Positions 52,603-63,839 of a stretch of DNA of 64,000 bases are shown here, one piece after another. Both the position numbers and the translations under genes were made by a program. Source of the DNA: Picocystis sp. L7 (taxonomy: Eukaryota; Chlorophyta; Picocystophyceae; Picocystales; Picocystaceae); contig QXJR01000006.1 of NCBI GenBank assembly GCA_020975725.1, positions 1,164,999-1,228,998 on the forward strand, given 5' to 3'. Below the pieces are notes generated by a model. The model saw only the letters and a program-made list of their open reading frames with translations. It searched no databases and was not told where the DNA came from. Each line of letters starts with the position of its first letter. The stretch's first letter is position 1.

Positions 52603-53539
52603 TCTCCGGGGAATTCCGGACCTGGGTTTTGTCCGGGAATTCCGGACCTGGGTTTTGTCCGGGAATTCCGGACCTGGCGTTTTGTCCGGGAATTCCGGAC
52701 CTGGGTTTTGTCCGGGAATTCCGGACCTGGGTTTTGTCCGGGAATTCCGGACCTGGCGTTTTGTCCGGGAATTCCGGACCTGGCGTTTTGTCCGGGAATT
52801 CCGGACCTGGCGTTTTGTCCGGGAATTCCGGACCTGGGTTTTGTCCGGGAATTCCGGACCTGGCATTTGTCCGGGAATTCCGGACCTGGGTCTTGTCCGG
52901 GAATTCCGGACCTGGCGTTTTGTCCGGGAATTCCGGACCTGGGTTTTGTCCGGGAATTCCGGACCTGGGTTTTGTCCGGGAATTCCGGACCTGGGTTTTG
53001 TCCGGGAATTCCGGACCTGGGTTTTGTCCGGGAATTCCGGACCTGGGTTTTGTCCGGGAATTCCGGACCTGGGTTTTGTCCGGGAATTCCGGACCTGGCA
53101 TTTGTCCGGGAGTTCCGGACCTGGGTTTTGTCCGGGAATTCCGGACCTGGGTTTTGTCCGGGAATTCCGGACCTACCACTTGTCCGGGAATTCCGGACCT
53201 ACCCTTTGTCCGGGAATTCCGGACCTGGCGTTTTGTCCGGGAATTCCGGACCTGGGTTTTGTCCGGGAATTCCGGACCTGGGTTTTGTCCGGGAATTCCG
53301 GACCTGGGTTTTTGCCTGGGAATTCCGGACCTACCACTTGTCCGGGAATTCCAAACCTGGGTTTTGTCCGGGAATTCCGGACCTGGGTTTTGTCCGGGAA
53401 TTCCGGACCTGGGTTTTTGTCCGGGAATTCCGGACCTGGGTTTTGTCCGGGAATTCCGGACCTGGGTTTTGTCCGGGAATTCCGGACCTGGGTTTTGTCC
53501 GGGAATTCCGGACCTGGGTTTTGTCCGGGAATTCCGGAC
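52603..53539. repeat. 26-bp satellite, left block (about 36 units)
   Basis: Unit: TCCGGGAATTCCGGACCTGG plus a variable TTTTG-type end, with 25- and 27-bp variants (CGTTTTG, CATTTG, TACCACTTG). The core GGAATTCC is a palindrome. Ends at GGAC, where element B begins. A 26-bp unit without stops gives open frames in all phases; these are not genes. Confidence 0.95.
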
Positions 53540-54297
53540 TGTGGCGCTTGCGCGCCCACCTCCTTTTCCTGTGGCGCGAAGACGACGAGGGTGGTGGCGT
53601 CGGCGTGCGTTCGCGCTCGTTCGCTCGTGCGTTCGTGTCGCCGCGGTGCTCGAGACCGTTGGGCGGAACGTTGAGGAACGTTGTTTTCGTTCCCCTCCGC
53701 CGCAATTAATATTACATCTTAACTCCATTGGGGAATCCGCCCGTGGCTAAGCCACGTATTTATCCGGTTCATCGGCCACAGAGCCCTTATTAGAAAGGGG
53801 GACAAACCGGTCCCTATTCGGGTTAGTCCTGGCCCTGCATCCGCCTAGGGACATGGCTAAGGAGGACGTCCCAGTGAGGGGAAGGCAAGGGCCTTCCTTG
53901 GGCATCCGAGAATATTCCCTCATGCCTCCCTCGTACCTCCTGGTAGGTAGCGAGATGCTGCAAGCGAGGGAACCAGGGAGCCTTTGGCCAATGCGGAGTG
54001 ATCATGGTCACAAGGGCTCTAGGTTCGGCCTCCAGCTTGCTTATCACGGAGTCAATTAGGCAACAGGGTGGGTGTGCCCATAGGTTGCCAAGACTAGCCC
54101 ATTCTTGGGCGAGAGCATTGGTCTCCCGTGTAAAGAAGGCCGGACATTGGGTATTGTTTGGCGAGGCAAACAAGTCCCAAGTGAATGGCCCGAATAGAAT
54201 TGAGAACCTCTCAAAAGCCTCACGATTGAGTGCATATTCCTCATCGTCGAAGGACAACCTCGGCAAGACAGGTGTCTCGAGAGGGCTGGGCGCAACA
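53540..54297 (-). repeat. element B 3' LTR (contains the end of pol)
   Basis: 758 bp, TGTGGCGC...GCGCAACA on plus. The pol stop is at 53823, so about 157 codons of pol are encoded by the LTR. On the sense strand a TAAATA box-like stretch lies downstream of the stop, in the likely promoter part. Confidence 0.92.
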
Positions 54298-57200
54298 CCC
54301 TCCCGGACCACCATTAAGCGCAACTCAGCCCGATCGTCGAGTGGCTCTGGCGAGACGAGGGAAGCTTGGCCGTACACGGCCGCCACAGGATCAAATAGGA
54401 TCGTGTGTGCGTCATCGGGACGGTAGGAGGAAGTAGTCCCGTCCGTCCACCGGATGACGTAAGCAGCGGGAGAAGATTTCGCCGCTTTTCGAAAGCGTTC
54501 CACAAGGCCAGTCCAAAACTCTAGGCGAGTTGAGCCGTCCATGAGCTCGAGCAAGAACCTTGCTTGCACGACTTGCCCAACCAAGTTCGTACTTGGCGGT
54601 TTCGCAAAGCGCGGTTTCCTTAGGCTAGTGTATGGCAGAGCGTACGGCCACGTATCCTTTAGGATGGGCCTCTTCTGGTGATAAAATTTGGACTTGTAGC
54701 GAGACACGCGACTCTTGTTACGTGCGGTGATGCCTTGCTCGGGGAAATGCCCGAGGAGTTCCTCGATCTCACAAACGTGGTCGATGAGATCCGACGTTTC
54801 CTCTACGAACCCGCGATGTTCGTGAAGAGGGGCATCGGCGCTACAAGCAAATTGGACATAGTACCTAGGTGGAAAAGTGGTCCAATCACGTATGTAGAAG
54901 CGCTCTACCTGGAAACGAGTTTCCTCTGATCCATTTGGGAGAGGAACCGTTTGAGGTTCAGGAGTAAGTTCGCGATGGGGGAACTTTGAATGGTCGCTCT
55001 CATGCCAGGGATGCAGTCGTTCGATATTGACTGTGGCGGAATGTCGAGTGCCGTCGGGTAGAACCAAGCGGTAAGCTCCCTTTGGTAGCACCTCCCCAAT
55101 GGTGTACGGCCCTACAAAGTAGCTCTCGAGCTTTCCTTTGTCCCTGGAGGACTTCAGACCGCGTTGCAGTTTGACTTTATCCCCGACGCGAAAGCGTCGA
55201 ACCTGCCTTTGGCGGTTCAATCTATCTTCAACTTGTTTTTGATAGAGGGCGTGTCGTTTTTGCACTTGAGCATAAAGCTCTCGGCGAGCGTCAAACAGCG
55301 AATGGAGTCGCTTGCACGCAGGGTCTGCATTCTCTCTTAGGAGGGAATATGTCCACGGCAAACTGGCGTTTGTACCGAAGAGGACGTAATGAGGAGAGTA
55401 GCCAGTAACTCTATGCACCGATGTATTGTAGGAGAAGGACGCTGTTTGAAGCAGCTCGTCCCACTCTACATCTGGCCGTGATGTTGCCAATGCCCGAAGG
55501 GTGGATAAAAGGGTGCGGTGCTGCACCTCCACTCCTCCTTGTGTCTGGCTATGGTAAGGCGCGCCGCTTTTATGCTTGGCCCCGAGCTCGATCAGGAATT
55601 GATCAAAGAGCTCGCGAAATCGGGGCCCGTTGTCGGTGAGGGCAACTCGCGGACTTCCGAACTGATGGATTACTCGGTCCATGAGCACCTTGGCAACGTC
55701 GTGCGTTGTCCAATCACTGTGCATCGGGAAGTAGAGAGCGTACTTGGAAAACCGGCAGGTGACGGTTAGTACCGCGTTGTGACCTCTCGAAGTGGCGGGA
55801 AGCCCGACAACTTCGTCTACCGCAATCGTGTGGAAAGGGTAGGGGAAGATCTCTTGCATGTGGACGAGATGCTTCGCGGGTCGATTGCTCGGCTTGAGGA
55901 GCTGGCAACGAGGACAAGTACGGACAAAGTCGATAATGTACGACTTCATACCTTGCCAAACAAAATGTTGTCGGCATTGCTCATAGGTGCGTTGAGCGCC
56001 AAAGTGGGCATCCGCGTGGACACGGTCCACAAGTCGTTGTCGCACGGCAACATCATTCGGCACCACCAGGCAAACACGATCCGTCTCGGGATCGATGCGC
56101 CACACGAGGTTGTCACGAACTTCGTGTTTCTTCGGTGGTGAAGCTACAAGAGCCTGATAAGCTTTGTCTTTCTCACCTGCTCGTTGCACCAATGTATACA
56201 AATCTTCCTCCTGGGGGTCAACCGATGGAATCTCAAGGGAACCACCCATAGCTCGAAGAGCTGGCCCGGGAGGCGGTTCAACGAGTGCTGGGATGGTGAG
56301 CAAAGGCATCGACCGCCGGAGGAGGTCTGCTTAGGTGATCAGCCTGAGATCAGTACCTGGGTTGACTTGCAACGTGGTGCGCACGGTGAGACCGGACGCA
56401 AGCCTATAGGACTTGGTAGCACGGGCGCACGTTCCATTATACGTGGCCGAATGAATCACATGGGTAGAGGCAGGCAACCTACTAAGGAGTCGGTCGCAAG
56501 CGGGAAGGTCAAGGTGCTTGTCATCAGCGAGGAGCACTACGTGAGCCTGCGGGAGCCGCTTGCGGTTGGCTACCTCCGCGAGGGATGTTGTCTCAAAGCG
56601 GAGGGGACGGCTTGTACGCCATCGAACGGGGGCCTTAAGGCGTGCCCGATCATATTGCAGCATCCAACGTTCGCGAGCAGCTTTCGATCGAAAGGTACCA
56701 ATGACCGCTAGATCGAGGGAGAGCATAGGCTCGATCAACAAGATCTCTTCCAAGGAGGGAATCAAGTCTTCCGCGGGTGGCCCAACATGGAGGACACGAA
56801 AGACTTGGCCCCTGTCCCAATCGGTGCGACTGAGAGCGTCCGCTCCAGGGTTGGCGACGCCTTGACGGTACTGGACCTCGAAAGGGGTAAACTCAGCCAA
56901 GGCGTCTAGCCAGCGGATCTCCCGAGAGGAGAGTTGATCAGCATTCTTCGTTTGCAAGTATTTGGACGCAGTGTTGTCGGTTAAGATAGTGAAAGAGCGT
57001 CCTTGCAGAAGATGCTTCCACTTGACGAGACTTTGCAAAATAGCAAGAGTCTCTTGCTCAGCTGTGGAGTAGTTGCGTTGGGCATCATTGAATTTTCGCC
57101 CATAGTAAGCAACCGGATGCCACTTGCCATCCTCATGTAGTTGAGAAAGGATCGCGCCGGTAGCGATCTTACTAGCATCCGTCTCTACGCGCGTCTCTCT

Positions 57201-60200
57201 GTTCGGATCGTATTGGACGAGGACGGGCTCTTGAACTAGAGCAGCCTTGAGGCGCTGGAACGCGTCCTCTTGAACCTCAGTCCAGGAGCCAACGAAGTCT
57301 CCTTTAAACGCCTTTCTATTGATGTCCGAAAGAGGAGCAGCAAGAGTGGGGAAGTCCTTAATGAAGGAGGAGTAGTAATTGCACAAGCCTAAGAAGCTTT
57401 GATTCTCCTTGATGCTAGTTGGCCGGGGAAAGTTCTCAATTTTCTCCACGAGACGCTTTTGCATCATCACTCGGCCATCGCCAATATGGAATCCGGCGTA
57501 GTCGAGGGCTTTCTTAAAGAGCGCCGTCTTCTCCTTGGCGAGCACGATATGCTCAGCCTTGCAGCGTTGGAAGAAAGCCTCGAGGTGATCCAAGTGATCA
57601 GCCTCTGACCCAGAGTGGATGAGGATATCATCCATGTACGCCTTGGTGTTCGTCAAGGGCGACACGATGCGGTTCATCATGCGCTGGAAGATAGAGGGGG
57701 CGTTTGCCAGGCCCATCGGCATGACACGCCAAACGAATTGACCAAACGGCGTCACGCATGCTGTTTTGTATTGATCCTCGGGGGCCACAAGCATATTGTA
57801 AAACCCGTCTTTCACGTCAAAGGACGAGAAGAACTTCGAGGTGCTCAAGTCTAGGAGCAAGTCATCGATCAAAGGAAGAGGATATTTGTCCTTGATCGTG
57901 AGGTTGTTCAGCATGCGGTAATCAAAGACAATACGGTATCGCCCATCCTTCTTCGGTATGAGGAGTACCGGGGCTCCAAATGGCGATCCGGGCGAATGCG
58001 CCATCTTGCCGTCTTTGAGTAACTGGTCGATGAGCTCTCGACATGCCTTGGTCTTCTCCGGGGAGAGACGGATAGGTGGCCGACTTTTGGGACCGTCTTT
58101 TGCGACGTCCAAGGGTATGCGACACACCTCTCCCGACACTCGTTCGGGAGGCAAGGCAAAGCTTTCCTCTTTGCCTCGGAAGACCGATGCATATGTATGG
58201 AGGAGCTTGTCGAGCCGTTTCTTGCCTTGGGAGGTGAGAGAGTGATCTTCGGAGAGGGTAAGGCTAGCTATCCTTTTTCCGAGATCGTCCTCCTCATGTT
58301 CCAAGTCGGGTAGACGTTGGATGAGCACGAAAAGGCTACCTTCACGAGCCTTGCGGCTGGAACGTAGGATTTGGGCGGCTTCTTGCATAGAGCAGAATGC
58401 ATCCATCCCATGCTTCGAGGCGAAGTTCGAATCGCCGCGAAGCTCATGCTTTCTCCCTTGATGGCGAAACGTCAGAACGTTCCTTGGGAACTCTAAGCTC
58501 GCGTGGAACGAGACCAGGAAGTCCATCCCCAACACCACGTCATAAGTATTGAGGGGACACACCGCAAAAGGCCTCTCGACCTTCTCCTTGTCGATGGTGA
58601 AGGTCAAGTTCACGACCGGTGCCTTGTGCAACGTCTCACCAACGCCTAAGCGGTACGTCAGATTTTCTCGCTTGGGGGTGGATGTACGACCACTTGGGTC
58701 GGCTTGGCACACACGATCGTGGAAGCGACAGCTTATGAAGTTGTGGGTAGCACCCGTATCGACAAAGGCTTTTGCCGATAACCCTGCTATGGAAAGCATC
58801 ACGACCATGCTTGTGCATAGTCCCGAGCTAAACTCACATAGCGTACCGATGGTAGACGGGAGGTTCGCGCTCAACGGAGTCGAGTGAAGGGGAGAGTGAA
58901 ACTCTCCCGGACTTAGTGGGAACTCTGGGGGTGCGTCCACCTTGGGAGTTTCCACCGGGACCGAAGTGTGCAATGGAGGAGGGCAAGGATAGCGGTTTTC
59001 ACAAGCACAATTATCCAAAGTCCTATTACATAGTGCACACTTGGGTGCTTCACGATATGTCGCACGGCAAGGGGGACTTACATGCGTCCTTTTCCTTTGC
59101 CTTGGCACAGACATAGTGAGCAACTCACCGTCAGTCATCAGGTTCGAGTTGTCGAGGGCCTCGTGGGTCTCCTCGGAAACTTCGCTGCTCCACAACCTAC
59201 CTTTTTGTGCGGAGGTGCCTCGGCGGGTTTTCTTCTTGCCGCTGGGCTTGAAAGCTCGCTGATGCGGCGCCAGCGGAGCTTGAGGAGGCGCTCCTTGGGG
59301 CCTTGTCCAACCTTGGGCGGCTTGGAGCTGCCCGAAGGTCAATGCCGAGGCTGGGATTTGCACCATGGCCTCCTGTGGCAACCCTTGGGGAGCCGGGGAC
59401 GGAGCGTAACGAGGTTGGCCGCTTCCAGACCCTGCCATTCGCGCATAGGTGGGACCCTTTGTGAGGGGTGGCATGAGAGGAGATTTTCCTTTGCCTTTAC
59501 CACCTCCCTGATGCCCTTGGGGCTCGGAGGGGAGTTGCCCTTCGAAATGTTTCACCTCTCGGAGAAGTTGTTCCCCATTGACAATCTCCTGTCCCACTCT
59601 CTGAGCGTGACGGATATGATTGTCGAGGAGCCTCCCCAACTGTGGTCGGAGTTTGGCTCGAAACATAATCAAGAAGAATTGCTCCCAGAACCTCCTTTGG
59701 CCATCCGGGGTGCGCAAGGCACGGAGGAATGGATCGGTGGATTCCATGGCCCCTTCAACTTCCTTGCGCATGCGCAAGTAGAAGTCCTCCGCACTCTCGC
59801 CTTGGCGTTGGTAGCCACGGGCGAGTTCAAGGACACACTCCCATCCGACATCGTCAGGGTAGTAGTGTCGCCGCAACACACTTGAAAATTGTTTCCAAGT
59901 AGTTGGCGGATGGGCTTGAGTGGCCAATTTATAGAACCTTTGTGCGCTCCCTATGAGGTAGCGTGCGGCAAGCGCAACTTGCGCTTCTTCCTTGTCCGAA
60001 TGACCGGAGGTGAAGTCTCGGACCGCTTGAAGCCAATCCCTCAAGGAATGGCGGTCGAGTTTCGTACCGTCAAAGGTCGGAGGCAAGGGGAGTGTGGCGC
60101 GCGTGATCCTTTCGGGATCAAGGGCGGTCGCCGTAAGGGGGCGCATCTCGTGCGGCTCCTCCACCACTCCAGCACGAACCAAGGCACGTTCAATGAACTT

Positions 60201-61616
60201 GTCGCGTGGTCCTTGGCTCTCCTCATGGAGAGGATCTACCAAAAGATCGAGCGCGGATTCTTGGAATGCCGATCGAGCCAGCTGAGTCAAGGACCCTTTC
60301 GGTTGCGACTCTCGTAGGAAGTCGAACAAGTCCATCGCACTGTTGAATAGCTTATGAGCCTCGGCTGGAGAGAGCGCGGCCATGCTACGCAAGCTCTCGC
60401 TGCGGTCTCTTACAAAGCCCGCAATCTCACGTTGCCGCTCAAGCTCAATGCGTTCCCGCTCTTTCTCGATGGCCACCTCACGGTAGGCGAGCTCGTGTTC
60501 ACAAAGCTTTTCGAGTCGGGCGAGGTCTTGCATCATGTGGGTGCGAGACCTCTGGATGGAGTGTTTCTTCTCTTCGGAGGTAGCAGTAGCTGCTCTCCGG
60601 GCGAGCAAACGGCACTCGCGGGAGTAGGAGTTTTTCAACTCCTTGACGGCTTGAAGCTCGTCGTCGGTGAGTCGACGTGGGTCGGCTCCCCACTCCATGA
60701 TCCAAACGGGTAGAGGCCGATTCACGTAGCGGAGTGTCTCCTCCACGTGTGGATCCTGCAAGTCCTTCAGAGGACCTTGCTTGGCTCGGGCCTCCCCTTC
60801 GTCGGAGAGAAGATTCTCGAGGTAGATGGGCCTTAGGCTCTCATCCTCACTCTCATCCATGGACTTGGTCCCTGATCCCTCGGCCGGGGGCAGAGCCTCT
60901 CTCGCTCGGTTTGCCCTGGCTCGGGGCTTGCCGGGATCGGTAGCCAATGGGGCTGCCCCAACAGGGGATCCAGCCAACGGCGAGCCCCCAGCAGGGGCGT
61001 CTGCCTGGAGCGAGCTCCCAGATCCTGCTTCGGCCAATGGCGAGCCAGGATGAGGGGCATCAGCCAATCGGATCGTTCGATCAACGTCGCCGCGCGCGCG
61101 CGCGATGGAGCGCGCATGATCGGCACGATCGGTGCGACCGACGGGCCGATCGGCGCGTGCGACGGGTCGAACAGTAGCCTCGGAGGCACGGCGCAGTTTC
61201 CGTGCGTCCGAGGAGGCCAGATCGGCTTTCGCAGCCGATCTTTTGGCCTTCTTCCCACGGTGCTCGAGGGTTTCGAAACCCTCGAGCGCACCGTCGTCCG
61301 GAGACGCCATGGCCAAGGCCGTGGGGGTGCGAACGGTTTCGTTAGCCTCTCGACCACCTCCAGAAGCACGAGGCTTCTTCTGCTGGGAGGTGGGAGCGGC
61401 GAGCGTGGCTTTCGGAGCCATTTCTCGCTCTTTTTCGTTCGCCTCCTCCACGAAACCCTCGCGAGCGGTTCGTGGAGGCACGGCGCCTCTCTCCGGGCGC
61501 GCGCGAGATCGCTCGGCGTCGGCATTGCCGACAGCCACCACCGCAGGAGCGGCGAGGGGACGTTGGCCGTCGGCGATGCCGACACGTCCCTCGCTCTTTC
61601 CTTTTTTCTTCGCCAT
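53823..61616 (-). pseudogene. element B gag-pol polyprotein with one premature stop
   Basis: ATG 61616 (MAKKKGKSEG) to the stop at 53823; interrupted only by TAA at 56331-56333, where element A has TTA (Leu). Order: basic/acidic N-terminus, coiled coil, gag core (FYKLATQAHPPTTWKQF), Cys-rich CALCNRTLDNCAC, protease KAFVDTGATHNF (about 58750), reverse transcriptase with KAYMDDILIHS (about 57630), RNase H with RVETDASKIATGA and DNTASKYL, integrase H-H-C-C (HFGAQRTYEQCRQHF, CPRCQ) and core (IAVDEVV, LTDNGPRF, HSQTQGGVEVQ), GPY/F tail (FVGPYTIGEVLPKGAYRL), a second DG-type tail (AYVIRWTDGTTSSYRPDD), and a Dam-like C-terminus. Gag and pol share one frame with no frameshift. One read-through or reversion separates it from a full polyprotein; catalytic residues look intact. 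Confidence 0.92.
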
Positions 61617-61656
61617 CGTCTTCGCCGCCACTCGCGGGCGGAAACTCGTTGAACGG

Positions 61657-62414
61657 TGTGGCGCTTGCGCGCCCACCTCCTTTTCCTGTGGCGCGAAGAC
61701 GACGAGGGTGGTGGCGTCGGCGTGCGTTCACGCTCGTTCGCTCGTGCGTTCGTGTCGCCGCGGTGCTCGAGACCGTTGGGCGGAACGTTGAGGAACGTTG
61801 TTTTCGTTCCCCTCCGCCGCAATTAATATTACATCTTAACTCCATTGGGGAATCCGCCCGTGGCTAAGCCACGTATTTATCCGGTTCATCGGCCACAGAG
61901 CCCTTATTAGAAAGGGGGACAAACCGGTCCCTATTCGGGTTAGTCCTGGCCCTGCATCCGCCTAGGGACATGGCTAAGGAGGACGTCCCAGTGAGGGGAA
62001 GGCAAGGGCCTTCCTTGGGCATCCGAGAATATTCCCTCATGCCTCCCTCGTACCTCCTGGTAGGTAGCGAGATGCTGCAAGCGAGGGAACCAGGGAGCCT
62101 TTGGCCAATGCGGAGTGATCATGGTCACAAGGGCTCTAGGTTCGGCCTCCAGCTTGCTTATCACGGAGTCAATTAGGCAACAGGGTGGGTGTGCCCATAG
62201 GTTGCCAAGACTAGCCCATTCTTGGGCGAGAGCATTGGTCTCCCGTGTAAAGAAGGCCGGACATTGGGTATTGTTTGGCGAGGCAAACAAGTCCCAAGTG
62301 AATGGCCCGAATATAATTGAGAACCTCTCAAAAGCCTCACGATTGAGTGCATATTCCTCATCGTCGAAGGACAACCTCGGCAAGACAGGTGTCTCGAGAG
62401 GGCTGGGCGCAACA
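61657..62414 (-). repeat. element B 5' LTR
   Basis: 758 bp. Carries an unused open copy of the Dam-like frame (61940-62410) that runs on into the satellite. Differs from the 3' LTR at about two bases (for example near 61730 and 62314). Confidence 0.92.
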
Positions 62415-62605
62415 GGACCTGCCACTTGTCCGGGAATTCCGGACCTGGGTTTTGTCCGGGAATTCCGGACCTGGGTTTTGTCCGGGAATTCCGGACCTGG
62501 CGTTTTGTCCGGGAATTCCGGACCTGGCGTTTTGTCCGGGAATTCCGGACCTGGGTTTTGTCCGGGAATTCCGGACCTGGCATTTGTCCGGGAATTCCGG
62601 ACGCG
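62415..62605. repeat. 26-bp satellite, right block (about 7 units)
   Basis: Same unit as 52603-53539, restarting at GGACCTG after element B. Before the insertion the two blocks formed one array of about 43 units. Confidence 0.95.
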
Positions 62606-63077
62606 CCACCCGTGATTGTGTGTCATCCAAGTGCCGGTACCTTTGAATTTCTCCTACTAGTGCTTTGCCATTTAACTTCGCGTCTTGAGTGTCATTCAAA
62701 TCCTGGCTTGCAATCTTTTGAAAGTTTTGTAGGTAAATACCGCAACGATATCTCTTGTGTTAAGGTGGGTCGCATTTCGCTGACACTGTCGTCATCGGCA
62801 CTGCTATTAACGCGGCCCCATCTTTAAGGTGTCAGGATGGTTGTCTCTATTCTGCGTCCCTAGTCAGTGAGCATTTCTCCAAGTTCAGACATCATTCAAG
62901 TGGACGACGATGTAGTCGCATATTGTCTAGCTCTAAATCTCTTGGACTGCAACCGTCTATGAACGAGGGTATATAATCTTGGGTGCATGTGTTTTGCGAA
63001 GTTTTTGACGAACACCAAGCCCTTCGAGCGTCTGGGTTTCAAGGGGAGGACCTGGGACGGGGGTTTGGGCAGAAGAG
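62606..63077. other. flank between satellite and SET-like ORF
   Basis: 470 bp of ordinary composition, no ORF of note. Probably upstream and leader sequence of the ORF at 63078. Confidence 0.4.
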
Positions 63078-63839
63078 ATGACGGACGGGAATGAGCGCCG
63101 GGCTGGGAACATGGTCCTCCGGCGGCAGCCAAGACCGAACTACGAAACAGTTCGGGATGGGAGTGGCAGGCTGTTCGAACGGTTTCAGTATACGAACCGT
63201 ACGCCACGTGAAGAGGAAGGGGCTGGATGCGCGTGGATAAAGCGTAGAGGACGTCCGCAGAAGGGCGCATTCAAACCACCACACCGATGGCCAGTTCGAA
63301 AGTCTGGGACGCGCTTCGACGTATGCTTCACGACGAAGCTACGAGGAGAGTGGGTCCGGCATGGTCTGCACCCAATCGGAAGGGCCAAGTCGACGGAAGG
63401 TTTGAGTAGTCGAGCGCAGCGTCGGGGTTTGCAAGTGCAGGCCGGGCGCCAGTTTCACGAATACATCCCAGCCGGCACCTACCTACCAGGTGGGATTTAT
63501 GGGATGGAGTATACTCCTGCGGAGGTGCAGCACTTGAGGGAGGTCCATGCAGACGACCCAAATGTGATGTGGGCAATCACTCACTCTTGCTTGGAGTTGC
63601 CGGCTGGACTGGCTCGGGAGCGTAACCTGCCAGATGGCAATTTGATCATTCCTGACCTGAAAGCATCGGGGATTGTCATCCTCATCAACGATGGAAATGT
63701 GCCGAATTGTAGGATGGTCGCCTCCATTGATGGCATCGGACCAGCAGGACGTAATTCTTGGGTCGTCTCCTTCCATACCACGAGGGACGTGTACCAGAAG
63801 GAGGAATTGATTGCTCAATACATCTCCGTTGCTAATTAA
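63078..63839 (+). CDS. SET-domain-like protein (253 aa)
   Basis: 253 residues from ATG 63078. The C-terminal 120 residues resemble a SET domain: EYIPAGTYLPGGIYGMEYT matches the early strand region, VILINDGNVPNCRM the N-H-x-x-x-P-N segment, and VVSFHTTRDVYQKEELIAQY the R-D-I-x-x-G-E-E-L-x-x-D-Y end. SET proteins methylate lysines using SAM. Two key positions deviate (Asn-Asp instead of Asn-His; Lys-Glu-Glu-Leu instead of Gly-Glu-Glu-Leu), so activity is uncertain. The N-terminal half is basic and Arg-rich and not recognised. It directly borders the satellite and may be a host gene or a captured fragment. Confidence 0.5.
   Translation: MTDGNERRAGNMVLRRQPRPNYETVRDGSGRLFERFQYTNRTPREEEGAGCAWIKRRGRPQKGAFKPPHRWPVRKSGTRFDVCFTTKLRGEWVRHGLHPIGRAKSTEGLSSRAQRRGLQVQAGRQFHEYIPAGTYLPGGIYGMEYTPAEVQHLREVHADDPNVMWAITHSCLELPAGLARERNLPDGNLIIPDLKASGIVILINDGNVPNCRMVASIDGIGPAGRNSWVVSFHTTRDVYQKEELIAQYISVAN

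Larger units (their letters stand above)
53540..62414 (-). mobile_element. Ty3/gypsy element B (young, nearly intact)
   Basis: 8,875 bp. LTRs 53540-54297 and 61657-62414 (758 bp each, I noted only about two differences), flanked by the 4-bp duplication GGAC (53536-53539 and 62415-62418) within a 26-bp satellite. One gag-pol frame of about 2,597 codons with a single premature stop. Gene order protease-RT-RNase H-integrase is Ty3/gypsy. No canonical TGG primer-binding site follows the 5' LTR on the sense strand (CCGTTCAACGAG instead). Confidence 0.95.

Noticed and set aside
52357-53750. ORFs of 340-450 codons with GPGFCPGIPDL-type repeats
   Set aside because: They translate the 26-bp satellite in every phase; no composition or start that suggests a real protein.
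53540-53810. A shorter 270-bp LTR ending in GGGGGACA
   Set aside because: TG/CA-like ends exist there, but the target duplication and repeat comparison put the end at 54297.
61929-62414. A third, truncated gypsy element right of element B (and likewise at 40479-40971)
   Set aside because: The pol-like sequence is part of the 758-763 bp LTR, as shown by the GGAC duplication at 62415; no extra element is needed.
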